DNA of 64,000 bases, taken from assembly GCF_007995095.1 (NCBI RefSeq), contig NZ_VOPY01000001.1, forward strand, positions 25,001-89,000. The letters run 5' to 3'. Made by a program: the position numbers and the translations under genes. Position 1 is the first letter of the stretch. Each line of letters begins with the position of its first letter. The DNA comes from Flavisphingopyxis soli (GTDB lineage: Bacteria > Pseudomonadota > Alphaproteobacteria > Sphingomonadales > Sphingomonadaceae). Shown here in pieces: positions 44,875 to 52,794 of the stretch. Below the pieces are notes generated by a model. The model saw only the letters and a list, made by a program, of their open reading frames with translations. It did no database searches and was not told the DNA's origin.

Positions 44875-45726
44875 TCAACGCCCCTGGAATTCGCGTAGGA
44901 ACTCATTGTCTGGCGACAGGACGACCGAGGTCGCGCCATCCGATTCGACGAAGGTCTTCTGATAGGCCTGCATAGCCCGGTAGAAGTCGTAGAAGCCGGG
45001 ATCCTTGCCGAACGCCGAAGCGTAGATATTAGCCGCCTCGGCATCGGCGTCGGCACGGATCAGCTGCGCCTCCTTGCGTCCCTCGGCCTGGATCGAGATG
45101 GCCTCCTGATTGCGCGCGGTTTGCATTCGCTGATACGCCGATGTCAGCGGCGTGCCCTGCGGAAGATCGGCGCGCTTGATTCTGACATCGATGATTTCGG
45201 CACCATATTTGGCTGCCTCGCGATTGAGCCCGGCCTGAATATTGTCCATGATCTGGCCGCGCTCGGGGCTGAGCAGCGTCGCGAAGGCTCGCTTGCCAAG
45301 CTCGTTGCGCAGCGACGATCCGAGAATTGCGCCGAGCTGGTCGCGCAATTTGTCCTCGGTCTGGATCGTCGTGTACATCTTGGCCGGATCGACGATGCGA
45401 AAGCGGGCGAATGCATCGACCTGAAGTCGCAACTGATCGGTCGACAACACTTGCTGGCGCTCCATATTCACGCCGAGCACGCGCTTGTCGATAAACTTGA
45501 TCTGCTCGACGAAGGGAATGCGCGCAATCAGACCGGCATTTGTCGATCCGAATGGTTGGTCGGGCTTGTACGAATTCACTACCCCGGTGATCGTGCCATA
45601 ACGTAGCAGCAATGCCTGCTTGTCCTCGGGCACGATCGAAAACGTCATGCTTGCCAGCACCGCGAGCGCCAGTGCGATCATGCTGGTGCGGACGGGGTGT
45701 TCGGTGATCTGTGTGACGATGCTCAT
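44875..45726 (-). CDS. hflC: FtsH protease modulator HflC
   Basis: 283 residues. One N-terminal membrane helix (about 15-33) then an SPFH/prohibitin domain: VPEDKQALLLRYG, PFVEQIKFIDKRVLGVNMERQQVLSTDQLRLQVDAFARFRI. The helical coiled part 'EAISIQAEGRKEAQLIRADADAEAANIYASAFGKDPGFYDFYRAMQAY' is typical of HflC. With HflK it forms a membrane ring around FtsH. Start overlaps the hflK stop by 4 bp. Confidence 0.95.
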   Translation of the reverse strand: MSIVTQITEHPVRTSMIALALAVLASMTFSIVPEDKQALLLRYGTITGVVNSYKPDQPFGSTNAGLIARIPFVEQIKFIDKRVLGVNMERQQVLSTDQLRLQVDAFARFRIVDPAKMYTTIQTEDKLRDQLGAILGSSLRNELGKRAFATLLSPERGQIMDNIQAGLNREAAKYGAEIIDVRIKRADLPQGTPLTSAYQRMQTARNQEAISIQAEGRKEAQLIRADADAEAANIYASAFGKDPGFYDFYRAMQAYQKTFVESDGATSVVLSPDNEFLREFQGR

Positions 45727-46865
45727 TGTGCAGCTCCTTCGGTCACTGTGACTTCGGGGGCCGCCTTGGCGCGGCGACGCAGTTCGGGAAGCGGCAGATA
45801 GCTCGTCACGCCGCGCGTCTCGACAATCGTCTTGTCCACTTTCCCGAGGACGCGCTCCATCGTGTCGTAGTACATGCGCTTCTTGGTGACGTCGGGCGCG
45901 AGCCGGTACTGCTCGTAGACCTTGTTGAACGCTGCCGATTCACCGCGCGCCTGTTCGAGGATCTGCTGCGCATAGGCGCGCGCATCGTTCTGATACGATT
46001 CGCGCTGCTGTTTTGCCGCATTGACCTTCTTGAACGCTTCGTCGACCTCGGCCGGCGGATCGGCCTGGCGTAGCTGGATGCCGTCGATACGTACGCCCGA
46101 TCGATACTGGTCAAGGATCGTCTGCATGCGCTGCTGGACCTGCGCCTCGATGTCCGAGCGCCCCGATGTGATCGCACTGTTGAGCGAGAAATTGGCAACC
46201 GTCGCGCGCATCGCGCTCTCGGCGACCTCGCCGATCGTTTGTTCTGGATCTTTTAACTGGAAGATGAACAGTTCGGGGTCCTTGATCGACCAACGCACCT
46301 GATAGGCGAGGTCGACGATATTCTGGTCGCCGGTCAGGACGAGGTTTTCCTCGTTGGGCTGTTCGGATCCGATCTTTAGCTCGCGGATGTTGAGGGTGTC
46401 GATTTTGGTCATTTGTTCGAAAGGTGCTGGCATTGTCAGCTGGATGCCGCCGGGGCCGACCGTCCGCGCGTAGGAGCCGAGCCGGGTCACGACGCCGCGT
46501 TCGGCAGGCTGAAGCATGTGGAAACTGCTGAAGACGATCCAGATCGCGATGAAGCCGAGGATGCCATAGAGCCAGAAGGGCCGATCGCCGGACAGTCGGG
46601 GCCTGCCGCCACCGCCGCCGCCGCCGCCGAATCCGGCACGACCGCGCCGGAGCAGTTCGTCGAGCGCCGATGGCCCGCGCGCGTTATCGCCAACGGGTTG
46701 CGGACCGTTCGACGGTTGCGACCATGGATTGCGCGGCCCCTTGGGCTTGGGAGACTCGTCGTCACCCCCGCCCCATGGTCCTTTTTCCACCGCGAAAATA
46801 TTGCCCCGCGGCACTGGGCCGCTCGCTGTCAGTCGGCGAACCGCCCGTTGCCAAAAATTCTTCAT
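45723..46865 (-). CDS. hflK: FtsH protease modulator HflK
   Basis: 380 residues. A Gly-rich N-terminus (AGFGGGGGGGGRPRLSG) precedes one membrane helix (about 112-132, WLYGILGFIAIWIVFSSFHML) and the SPFH domain (PAERGVVTRLGSYARTVGPGGIQLTMP). The C-terminal helical region with 'YAQQILEQARGESAAFNKVYEQYRLAPDVTKKRMYYDTMERVL' is the HflK type. The ATG (MKNFWQRAVRRL) is chosen over one 14 codons upstream. Divergent from the Mrp gene with 71 bp between. Confidence 0.95.
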   Translation of the reverse strand: MKNFWQRAVRRLTASGPVPRGNIFAVEKGPWGGGDDESPKPKGPRNPWSQPSNGPQPVGDNARGPSALDELLRRGRAGFGGGGGGGGRPRLSGDRPFWLYGILGFIAIWIVFSSFHMLQPAERGVVTRLGSYARTVGPGGIQLTMPAPFEQMTKIDTLNIRELKIGSEQPNEENLVLTGDQNIVDLAYQVRWSIKDPELFIFQLKDPEQTIGEVAESAMRATVANFSLNSAITSGRSDIEAQVQQRMQTILDQYRSGVRIDGIQLRQADPPAEVDEAFKKVNAAKQQRESYQNDARAYAQQILEQARGESAAFNKVYEQYRLAPDVTKKRMYYDTMERVLGKVDKTIVETRGVTSYLPLPELRRRAKAAPEVTVTEGAAQ

Positions 46866-46936
46866 TCCTCTGTTATAGGTTGCATGGCCCGCGAAAAACA
46901 GTGCCATTCGCGGAATTCCCGACTATTCGCCTCGCC

Positions 46937-47908
46937 ATGACCCAATCAGAAATGATCGCCGCGACCGCAGCCCGCCTGTCACAAGGCCGTGCCGCCGCCG
47001 TGCGGCTCACGGATTCGACCGTCTCGCTGGTATGCGATGTTTCGGGGCTCGACGAAACGGCCCGCGCCGACATGATCGGCCGCCTCAAGGCCGAGCTCGG
47101 AGCGATGGACGGCGTCGACGAAGTGCGCATTGCCGAGACCAGCGAGCGTCGGGAGCTACCGATCGTCGCGGTCGCCAGCGGCAAGGGCGGCGTCGGCAAG
47201 TCGACGCTCGCGACCAATATCGCGGTCGCGCTGGCGCTCGCCGGGCGCAAGGTCGGCATCGTCGATGCCGATATTTACGGCCCGTCGCAGCCCACGCTGC
47301 TCGGCTGCGACGAGACGCGGCCCGAGGCGCGCGACAAGAAACTCGTCCCCGTCGAATGTCGTCACGGCATCGGCCTGTTGTCGATGGGCCAGCTGGTCAA
47401 ACCGGGTCAGGCGATCGCCTGGCGCGGACCGATGGCGGGCAACGCGCTGACCCAGCTGGTCGATGCGCACTGGGGCGCGACCGAGCTGCTGATCGCCGAC
47501 ATGCCGCCGGGGACCGGCGATGTGCAGCTGTCGATGATCCAGCGCCACAAGCCGGTCGGCGCGGTCATCGTGTCGACGCCGCAGGACCTCGCGCTGATCG
47601 ACGCGCGGCGGGCGATCGCATTGTTCGAACAGGCCGGCGTGCCGATCATCGGCCTCGTTGAGAACATGGCGGGCTATGCCTGTCCGCACTGCGGCGAGAT
47701 CAGCGATCCGTTCGGCTCGGGCGGCGTCGAACGCGCGGCGCAGGAGATCGGCGTCGCCTTTCTCGGCCGCATCCCGCTATCGCTCGGGGTTCGCGAAGCG
47801 AGCGACGGGGGAGAGCCGCCGGCGGGCAGCGAAAACGACCTCGCCCAACCGTTCAGGGATATTGCAGGGCGGGTCGCGCGTTGGGTGGACGAACGGCGCA
47901 CAGCCTAG
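46937..47908 (+). CDS. Mrp/ApbC-type iron-sulfur carrier P-loop protein
   Basis: 323 residues. The deviant Walker A GKGGVGKST and 'IVDADIYGPSQPTLLG' mark the Mrp/NBP35 family. The CxxC in YACPHCGE bridges a labile Fe-S cluster in the dimer. A short N-terminal DUF59-like part (about 1-75) is only partly kept. It inserts Fe-S clusters into target proteins. A CoA-binding protein gene follows after 26 bp. Confidence 0.92.
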   Translation: MTQSEMIAATAARLSQGRAAAVRLTDSTVSLVCDVSGLDETARADMIGRLKAELGAMDGVDEVRIAETSERRELPIVAVASGKGGVGKSTLATNIAVALALAGRKVGIVDADIYGPSQPTLLGCDETRPEARDKKLVPVECRHGIGLLSMGQLVKPGQAIAWRGPMAGNALTQLVDAHWGATELLIADMPPGTGDVQLSMIQRHKPVGAVIVSTPQDLALIDARRAIALFEQAGVPIIGLVENMAGYACPHCGEISDPFGSGGVERAAQEIGVAFLGRIPLSLGVREASDGGEPPAGSENDLAQPFRDIAGRVARWVDERRTA

Positions 47909-47934
47909 CGCGCCGACAGTCCAAGGAGTTTCTT

Positions 47935-48363
47935 ATGCCAATCGATACCGATGATGCGCTTCGCGACCTGCTGACCTCGACCCGCCGCATCGCCGTGGTC
48001 GGCGCATCGCCCAACGCGTCGCGACCGAGCAACGGCGTGACGCGCACGCTGGTCGAACACGGTTATGATGTCGTCGCGGTCAATCCCGGCCATGTCGGCA
48101 CGACGATCCACGGCGCTCCCGTCGTCGCATCGCTCAACGATGTTTCGCCGCCCGCCGACATGGTCGACATTTTCCGCAACAGCGATGACGCCGGCGGGGT
48201 CGTCGACGAGGCGATCGCGCACGGCGCCAAAGCGGTGTGGATGCAGCTCGGCGTCATCAATGAAGCTGCCGCCAAGCGTGCCGAAGAGGCAGGCCTTACC
48301 GTCGTCATGGACCATTGCCCCAAGATCGAGCTCGCCAGGCTGAACATACCGCCGGTCGAATGA
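47935..48363 (+). CDS. CoA-binding domain protein (YccU-like)
   Basis: 142 residues, a single Rossmann domain: RRIAVVGASPNASRPSNGVTRTLVEHGYDVVAVNPG at about 19-54, then VDIFRNSDDAGGVVDEAIAHGAKAVWMQLGV and VVMDHCPKIE at the end. AAGGAG sits 9 nt before the ATG. The family is widespread; the ligand and role are unproven. Adjacent to the Fe-S carrier gene. Confidence 0.88.
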   Translation: MPIDTDDALRDLLTSTRRIAVVGASPNASRPSNGVTRTLVEHGYDVVAVNPGHVGTTIHGAPVVASLNDVSPPADMVDIFRNSDDAGGVVDEAIAHGAKAVWMQLGVINEAAAKRAEEAGLTVVMDHCPKIELARLNIPPVE

Positions 48364-48439
48364 GGTTGGCCGATGCCCGAGCGGGAGCTTTGCGCCAAGC
48401 GGCTTGCCAGCGCGCGGGGGGGCATTATCAGGTCAGGTC

Positions 48440-50725
48440 ATGGCCCGCTTTCCCAACCTGAAAACCAAGCCGGCCAGCCCTGCGGTCAGCCGCCGACAAA
48501 TACTGATCGGCGGCGGCGCGGCGGTCGGGCTCGCGGTCGGCTGGGCAGTGTGGCCGCGCTCTTATGGGCCCAACGTCAACGTCGCACCCGACGAGAGACT
48601 GTTCAACGCGTGGCTCAAGATAGCGACGAGCGGGCGGATCACCGTCATCGTTCCGCAATGCGAAATGGGCCAGGGCGTGACGACGCTGCTGCCGCAGATC
48701 ATCGCCGACGAACTCGGCGCCGACTGGCGCAGTATCGCGGTCGAACCAGCGCCGGTCAGCCCGCTTTATGCCAATCGCCTCGTCATCGACGAACAGGCGG
48801 CGCAGATCACGCCGCGCGGGTCGGTCCCGGCCGAAGTCAACGATGCGCGCCGCGGGATCCTGGGCGAAGTCGCGGTCCGCGATGCCGCCATGTTGACGAT
48901 GGCGTCGAGTTCGGTGCGCGCGTTCGAGCAATCGTGCCTCGATGCCGCCGCGGCTGCGCGAATGTTGCTTTGCGACGTCGCCGCCGAACGCTGGAACGTC
49001 GCCGCCGAAGAGTGCAGAACCGATGCGGGCTTCGTCGTCCACGGTAATCAGAGGCTGCGCTTTGGCACGCTTGCCGCCGACGCCGCGAATCTGTCGCCGC
49101 CGGCCACGTTGATCTACCGTCTGCCCGAGAGCGACGCGCTCTATGGACGCGAAGCGCCGCGCCTCGATATCCCCGCCAAGCTCGACGGGTCGGCCAATTT
49201 TGCCGGCGATATCCGTCTGCCCGACATGGCCTTCGCCGCGATTCGCCACGGACCCCACGGCGACACCCGACTCAAATCGATGACCAAGGCCGCCGCCGAG
49301 CAGATCGTCGACGTCATCCAGATCGTCGAGCACCCGCGCTGGGTCGCGGTGCTCGCCGATAGCTGGTGGTCCGCGAATCGCGCGCTCGACGCGATCAAGC
49401 CGGTGTTCGAAACGCGCGGTCCGCGCGTCAGGAGCAAGGCGATCGCAAGCGATCTGAGATCCGCCGCACAGCGGGGCACCGGCGTGCGCATGCAGCAGGC
49501 GGGCAGTGTCGAAGCGGCGATTGCGCGACAGCGCATGAAGCTCGCCGAATATACCGTCGATCCCGCGCTCCACGTTGCGATCGAAACCCGCACCGCCACC
49601 GCGCGCGTACAGGACGGCAAGGTTCAGCTGTGGGTCGCGACGCAGGCGCCGGGCCATTGTCGCCAGACAGTCGCCGATACGCTCGGGCTGGGCATCGACG
49701 ACGTGACGATTTTCCAGAGCTTCGCCGGCGGCAGCTTTGGCTCGCGGCTCGACCACGACGTCGCGGTCGAAGCCGCGATCATTGCACGCGCCGCGCAACG
49801 CCCGGTCCAGCTGACCTATTCGCGCGCCGAAGACACGATGCGCGACCTGCCGCGCGCACCAGCCGCAGGACGGATGGTTGCAACGCTCAACACCGCGGGC
49901 ACGATCGACGCCTGGATCGCGCGTATCGCGGTGCCCGCCGCCGCGCACCAGCTCGCCGCGCGGCTCGACGGGCAATCGGCCCACGACGCCGCCCGGGCGA
50001 GCGATGGCCAGAGCGAGGCCGCCGCCGTCGCGCCCGCGCGTCCACCATATAATATACCGCATTTTGCAGTCGATCACGTCGCGGTCGACAGCGCGCTGCC
50101 CGCCGGCCGCTGGCGCGGCAACGCCGACAGCTATTGCTGTTTTTTCACCGAGAGCTTCGTCGACGAACTCGCGCACGAAGCGGGGCTCGATCCGCTGAGC
50201 TATCGCATGTCGATGCTGGCAGGTGACGCGGCGCTGGCGCGCTGCCTGGCGATGGTCGGCGTCAGCGGTAGCTGGCAGGGCGGCGCGAACGGCGCGTCGC
50301 AGGGTCTCGCGATCCATTCGATGCGCGGCAGCCATATCGCGCTACTCGCCGATGCGCGGATGAGCGCCAAGGGGCTCCAGGTCCGCCGCCTGACCGCGGT
50401 GGTCGATGCCGGACGGCTGGTCAATCCCGATGTCGCACGGCAACAGATCGAGGGCGGCCTGATCTTCGGTCTCGCCGGCGCGATCGGCGCCACAACCGAA
50501 TATCGTGACGGCCTCGCCACCCGCCTGAGGATGCGCGATCTCAAACTGCCCCGGCTTGCCCAGACGCCCGAGATCGTGATCGAATTCATCGACAGCGAAC
50601 GCGACCCCGGCGGGATCGGCGAACTGGGCGTCCCTGTCGTCGCGCCGGCCTTGGCAAACGCGTTGTTTTCAGCCACCGGCGTGCGACACCGCAACCTTCC
50701 CTTTCGTATCGGTCGAACAGCATGA
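48440..50725 (+). CDS. Molybdenum hydroxylase large subunit (isoquinoline 1-oxidoreductase beta type)
   Basis: 761 residues. The N-terminus has a Tat-like motif (SRRQILIGGGAAVGLAVGW), then IVPQCEMGQGVTTLLPQIIADELGADW. The C-terminal active-site Glu is E728 in GGIGELGVPVV. The order of aldehyde-oxidase/xanthine-dehydrogenase domains fits the single-chain IorB-like group, usually paired with a 2Fe-2S subunit and a cytochrome. No such partners are next to it; the upstream gene is a CoA-binding protein. The substrate cannot be inferred. The stop overlaps hemH (ATGA). Confidence 0.88.
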   Translation: MARFPNLKTKPASPAVSRRQILIGGGAAVGLAVGWAVWPRSYGPNVNVAPDERLFNAWLKIATSGRITVIVPQCEMGQGVTTLLPQIIADELGADWRSIAVEPAPVSPLYANRLVIDEQAAQITPRGSVPAEVNDARRGILGEVAVRDAAMLTMASSSVRAFEQSCLDAAAAARMLLCDVAAERWNVAAEECRTDAGFVVHGNQRLRFGTLAADAANLSPPATLIYRLPESDALYGREAPRLDIPAKLDGSANFAGDIRLPDMAFAAIRHGPHGDTRLKSMTKAAAEQIVDVIQIVEHPRWVAVLADSWWSANRALDAIKPVFETRGPRVRSKAIASDLRSAAQRGTGVRMQQAGSVEAAIARQRMKLAEYTVDPALHVAIETRTATARVQDGKVQLWVATQAPGHCRQTVADTLGLGIDDVTIFQSFAGGSFGSRLDHDVAVEAAIIARAAQRPVQLTYSRAEDTMRDLPRAPAAGRMVATLNTAGTIDAWIARIAVPAAAHQLAARLDGQSAHDAARASDGQSEAAAVAPARPPYNIPHFAVDHVAVDSALPAGRWRGNADSYCCFFTESFVDELAHEAGLDPLSYRMSMLAGDAALARCLAMVGVSGSWQGGANGASQGLAIHSMRGSHIALLADARMSAKGLQVRRLTAVVDAGRLVNPDVARQQIEGGLIFGLAGAIGATTEYRDGLATRLRMRDLKLPRLAQTPEIVIEFIDSERDPGGIGELGVPVVAPALANALFSATGVRHRNLPFRIGRTA

Positions 50726-51726
50726 CGTCTCTCCCAGCCAGCCACCCACCGATGCCCGCACCGCGCGTCGGCGTCCTGCTGGTCAATCTGGGCACGCCCG
50801 AAGCCGCCGAAGCCGGCGCGGTGCGCCGCTATCTCAAGCAATTCCTGTCGGACAAGCGCGTCGTCGAACTGCCGTCGATCCTGTGGCAGCCGATCCTGCG
50901 CGGCGCCGTCCTGCGCACGCGCCCGCGCAAATCTGCGCGTGCCTATGCCCAGGTCTGGACGCCCGAGGGTTCGCCGCTGCTCGCCTTCACCCGGCGCCAG
51001 GCGTTCGCGCTCGACGCGCGGCTGGGCGACGGGATCACCGTCGCCTTCGCAATGCGTTATGGCCGACCGGCAATCGACGAAGTGCTGTCGGCGATGCAGG
51101 CCAAGGGCTGCGACCGGATCCTGGTTGCGCCGCTCTATCCGCAATATTGCGCGGCAACGACCGCGACCGCCAATGACGCCGCCTTTGCCGCGCTGGCCGC
51201 CATGCGCTGGCAGCCAGCCTTGCGCACGTTGCCGCCGTATCACGACGACCCCGCCTATATCGACGCACTGGCAGGCGAGATCGAGCAGGCGGTGGGCGCG
51301 CTCGATTTCAAGCCGCGCGCTATCCTGGCGAGTTTCCATGGCATGCCGCAACGGACGCTCGAAAAAGGCGATCCCTATCATTGCCATTGCCAGAAAACCG
51401 CGCGGTTGCTCGGCGAGCGGCTGTCGATCCCGTTGACGATCAGCTTTCAGTCGCGCTTCGGACGCGCCAAGTGGCTCGAACCCGCGACCGATACGATGCT
51501 CGCCAAACTGGCCAAGGAGGGCATCAACGACATTGCGGTCGTTGCGCCGGGTTTCTCGGCCGACTGCCTCGAAACGCTCGAAGAGCTGGCCATCCGGGGC
51601 CGCGAGCAATTCCTCGAAGCCGGTGGGCGCAACTTCGCCTATCTGCCCTGCCTCAACGACGCCGAGCGCGGCCTCGACATGCTCGAAACGATCATCCGAC
51701 GCGAACTGGCAGGCTGGATCGCTTGA
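50722..51726 (+). CDS. hemH: Ferrochelatase
   Basis: 334 residues. Catalytic His206 in ILASFHGMPQRTLEKGDPYHCHCQKTA, then FQSRFGRAKWLEPATD and VVAPGFSADCLETLEELA, all HemH signatures. The N-terminus 'VGVLLVNLGTPEA' is standard. It inserts Fe2+ into protoporphyrin IX in the last step of heme synthesis. The extra Cys residues (CHCQK, SADC) fit alphaproteobacterial enzymes, some of which bind 2Fe-2S, but that is uncertain. It overlaps the upstream gene by 4 bp. Confidence 0.96.
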   Translation: MTSLPASHPPMPAPRVGVLLVNLGTPEAAEAGAVRRYLKQFLSDKRVVELPSILWQPILRGAVLRTRPRKSARAYAQVWTPEGSPLLAFTRRQAFALDARLGDGITVAFAMRYGRPAIDEVLSAMQAKGCDRILVAPLYPQYCAATTATANDAAFAALAAMRWQPALRTLPPYHDDPAYIDALAGEIEQAVGALDFKPRAILASFHGMPQRTLEKGDPYHCHCQKTARLLGERLSIPLTISFQSRFGRAKWLEPATDTMLAKLAKEGINDIAVVAPGFSADCLETLEELAIRGREQFLEAGGRNFAYLPCLNDAERGLDMLETIIRRELAGWIA

Positions 51727-51786
51727 AGCTGGCACGCCGCAGTCGTAAGTCTCGTTGATAAGAAACGAAACGAGAGGACGCACGAC

Positions 51787-52509
51787 ATGGCAAAGGTGGC
51801 AATCGTCACGGGCGGGACGCGAGGCATCGGTGAAGCGATCAGCCTCGCGCTCAAGGATATGGGCATCACCGTCGTGGCCAATTATGGCGGCAACGCCGCC
51901 AAGGCCAAGGAATTCACCGATCGGACGGGCATCCCCGCCTATCAGTGGGACGTCGGCGATCACGAGGCCTGCCTCGCCGGTTGCGAAGCGGTCGTCAAGG
52001 AGCACGGCCCAATCGACATCGTCGTCAACAACGCCGGCATCACGCGCGACGGGACGATGCAGCGGATGAGCTGCGATGACTGGAACGAGGTGATCCGGGT
52101 CAATCTCGGCGGCTGTTTCAACATGGCCAAGGCGACCTATCCCGGGATGAAGGACCGCGGCTGGGGCCGGATCGTCAATATCGGTTCGATCAACGGCCAG
52201 GCGGGCCAGTACGGCCAGGTCAACTATGCCGCCGCCAAGTCGGGCATCCACGGCTTCACCAAGGCACTGGCGCAAGAGGGCGCCCGTTCGGGCGTCACCG
52301 TCAACGCGATCGCGCCGGGCTATATCGATACCGAGATGGTCGCCGCGGTGCCGCCTCCGGTCCTCGAAAAGATCGTCGCCAAGATTCCCGTCGGACGCCT
52401 CGGCCAGGCCAGCGAGATTGCGCGCGGCGTCGCGTTCCTGTGTTCGGACGAAGGCGCCTTCATCACCGGGTCGACGCTGTCGATCAACGGTGGTCAGCAC
52501 ATGTACTGA
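51787..52509 (+). CDS. phbB: Acetoacetyl-CoA reductase
   Basis: 240 residues, short-chain dehydrogenase. The NADPH loop is TGGTRGIG, NNAG is present, and the Ser-Tyr-Lys triad lies in GSINGQAGQYGQVNYAAAK. The 'GQVNYAAAKSGIHGFTKALAQEGARSGVTVNAIAPGYIDTEM' block is that of PhbB rather than FabG. It makes (R)-3-hydroxybutyryl-CoA for polyhydroxybutyrate. GAGAGGA precedes the ATG. phbA/phbC are not in the window. Confidence 0.92.
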   Translation: MAKVAIVTGGTRGIGEAISLALKDMGITVVANYGGNAAKAKEFTDRTGIPAYQWDVGDHEACLAGCEAVVKEHGPIDIVVNNAGITRDGTMQRMSCDDWNEVIRVNLGGCFNMAKATYPGMKDRGWGRIVNIGSINGQAGQYGQVNYAAAKSGIHGFTKALAQEGARSGVTVNAIAPGYIDTEMVAAVPPPVLEKIVAKIPVGRLGQASEIARGVAFLCSDEGAFITGSTLSINGGQHMY

Positions 52510-52769
52510 TGGACAAGCCTGCGCGTCCTGCTGCCTTCTACCACCCGCCGGTCAAGCGCAGCGTGACGATCGCGGGACACGGCACGTCGATCAGCCTCGA
52601 GCCGCCGTTCTGGTCAGCGCTCGAGGCGGCGGCGAAATCTGCCTCGCTGCCGCTCAATGCGCTCATCGCGCGAATCGATGCCGAACGGCTGATCGCCGAG
52701 ACGCCGCCCAACCTGGCGAGCGCGATCCGCGTCTGGCTGCTCGTCCAGGCTTCAGCGACCGCTGAATAA
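52509..52769 (+). CDS. Ribbon-helix-helix domain protein
   Basis: 86 residues. The segment KRSVTIAGHGTSISLEPPFWSALEAAAKSASLPLNALIARID (about 16-57) fits the RHH_4 DNA-binding family. The ATG overlaps the phbB stop (TGATG), so the two are coupled. It may be a local regulator of the PHB gene, an inference from position. It meets gdh tail-to-tail 25 bp away. Confidence 0.78.
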   Translation: MDKPARPAAFYHPPVKRSVTIAGHGTSISLEPPFWSALEAAAKSASLPLNALIARIDAERLIAETPPNLASAIRVWLLVQASATAE

Positions 52770-52794
52770 TCGCGGGGCTCGTCCGGGCCTGAGA

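Noticed and set aside
48428-50335. A 635-codon open frame on the minus strand
   Set aside because: It mirrors the molybdenum hydroxylase gene and its product is a Arg/Asp/His-rich string without any family motif.
50200-52500. A 766-codon open frame on the minus strand
   Set aside because: It is antisense to the molybdenum hydroxylase, hemH and phbB genes, which have full motif sets; long antisense frames are common at this GC content.
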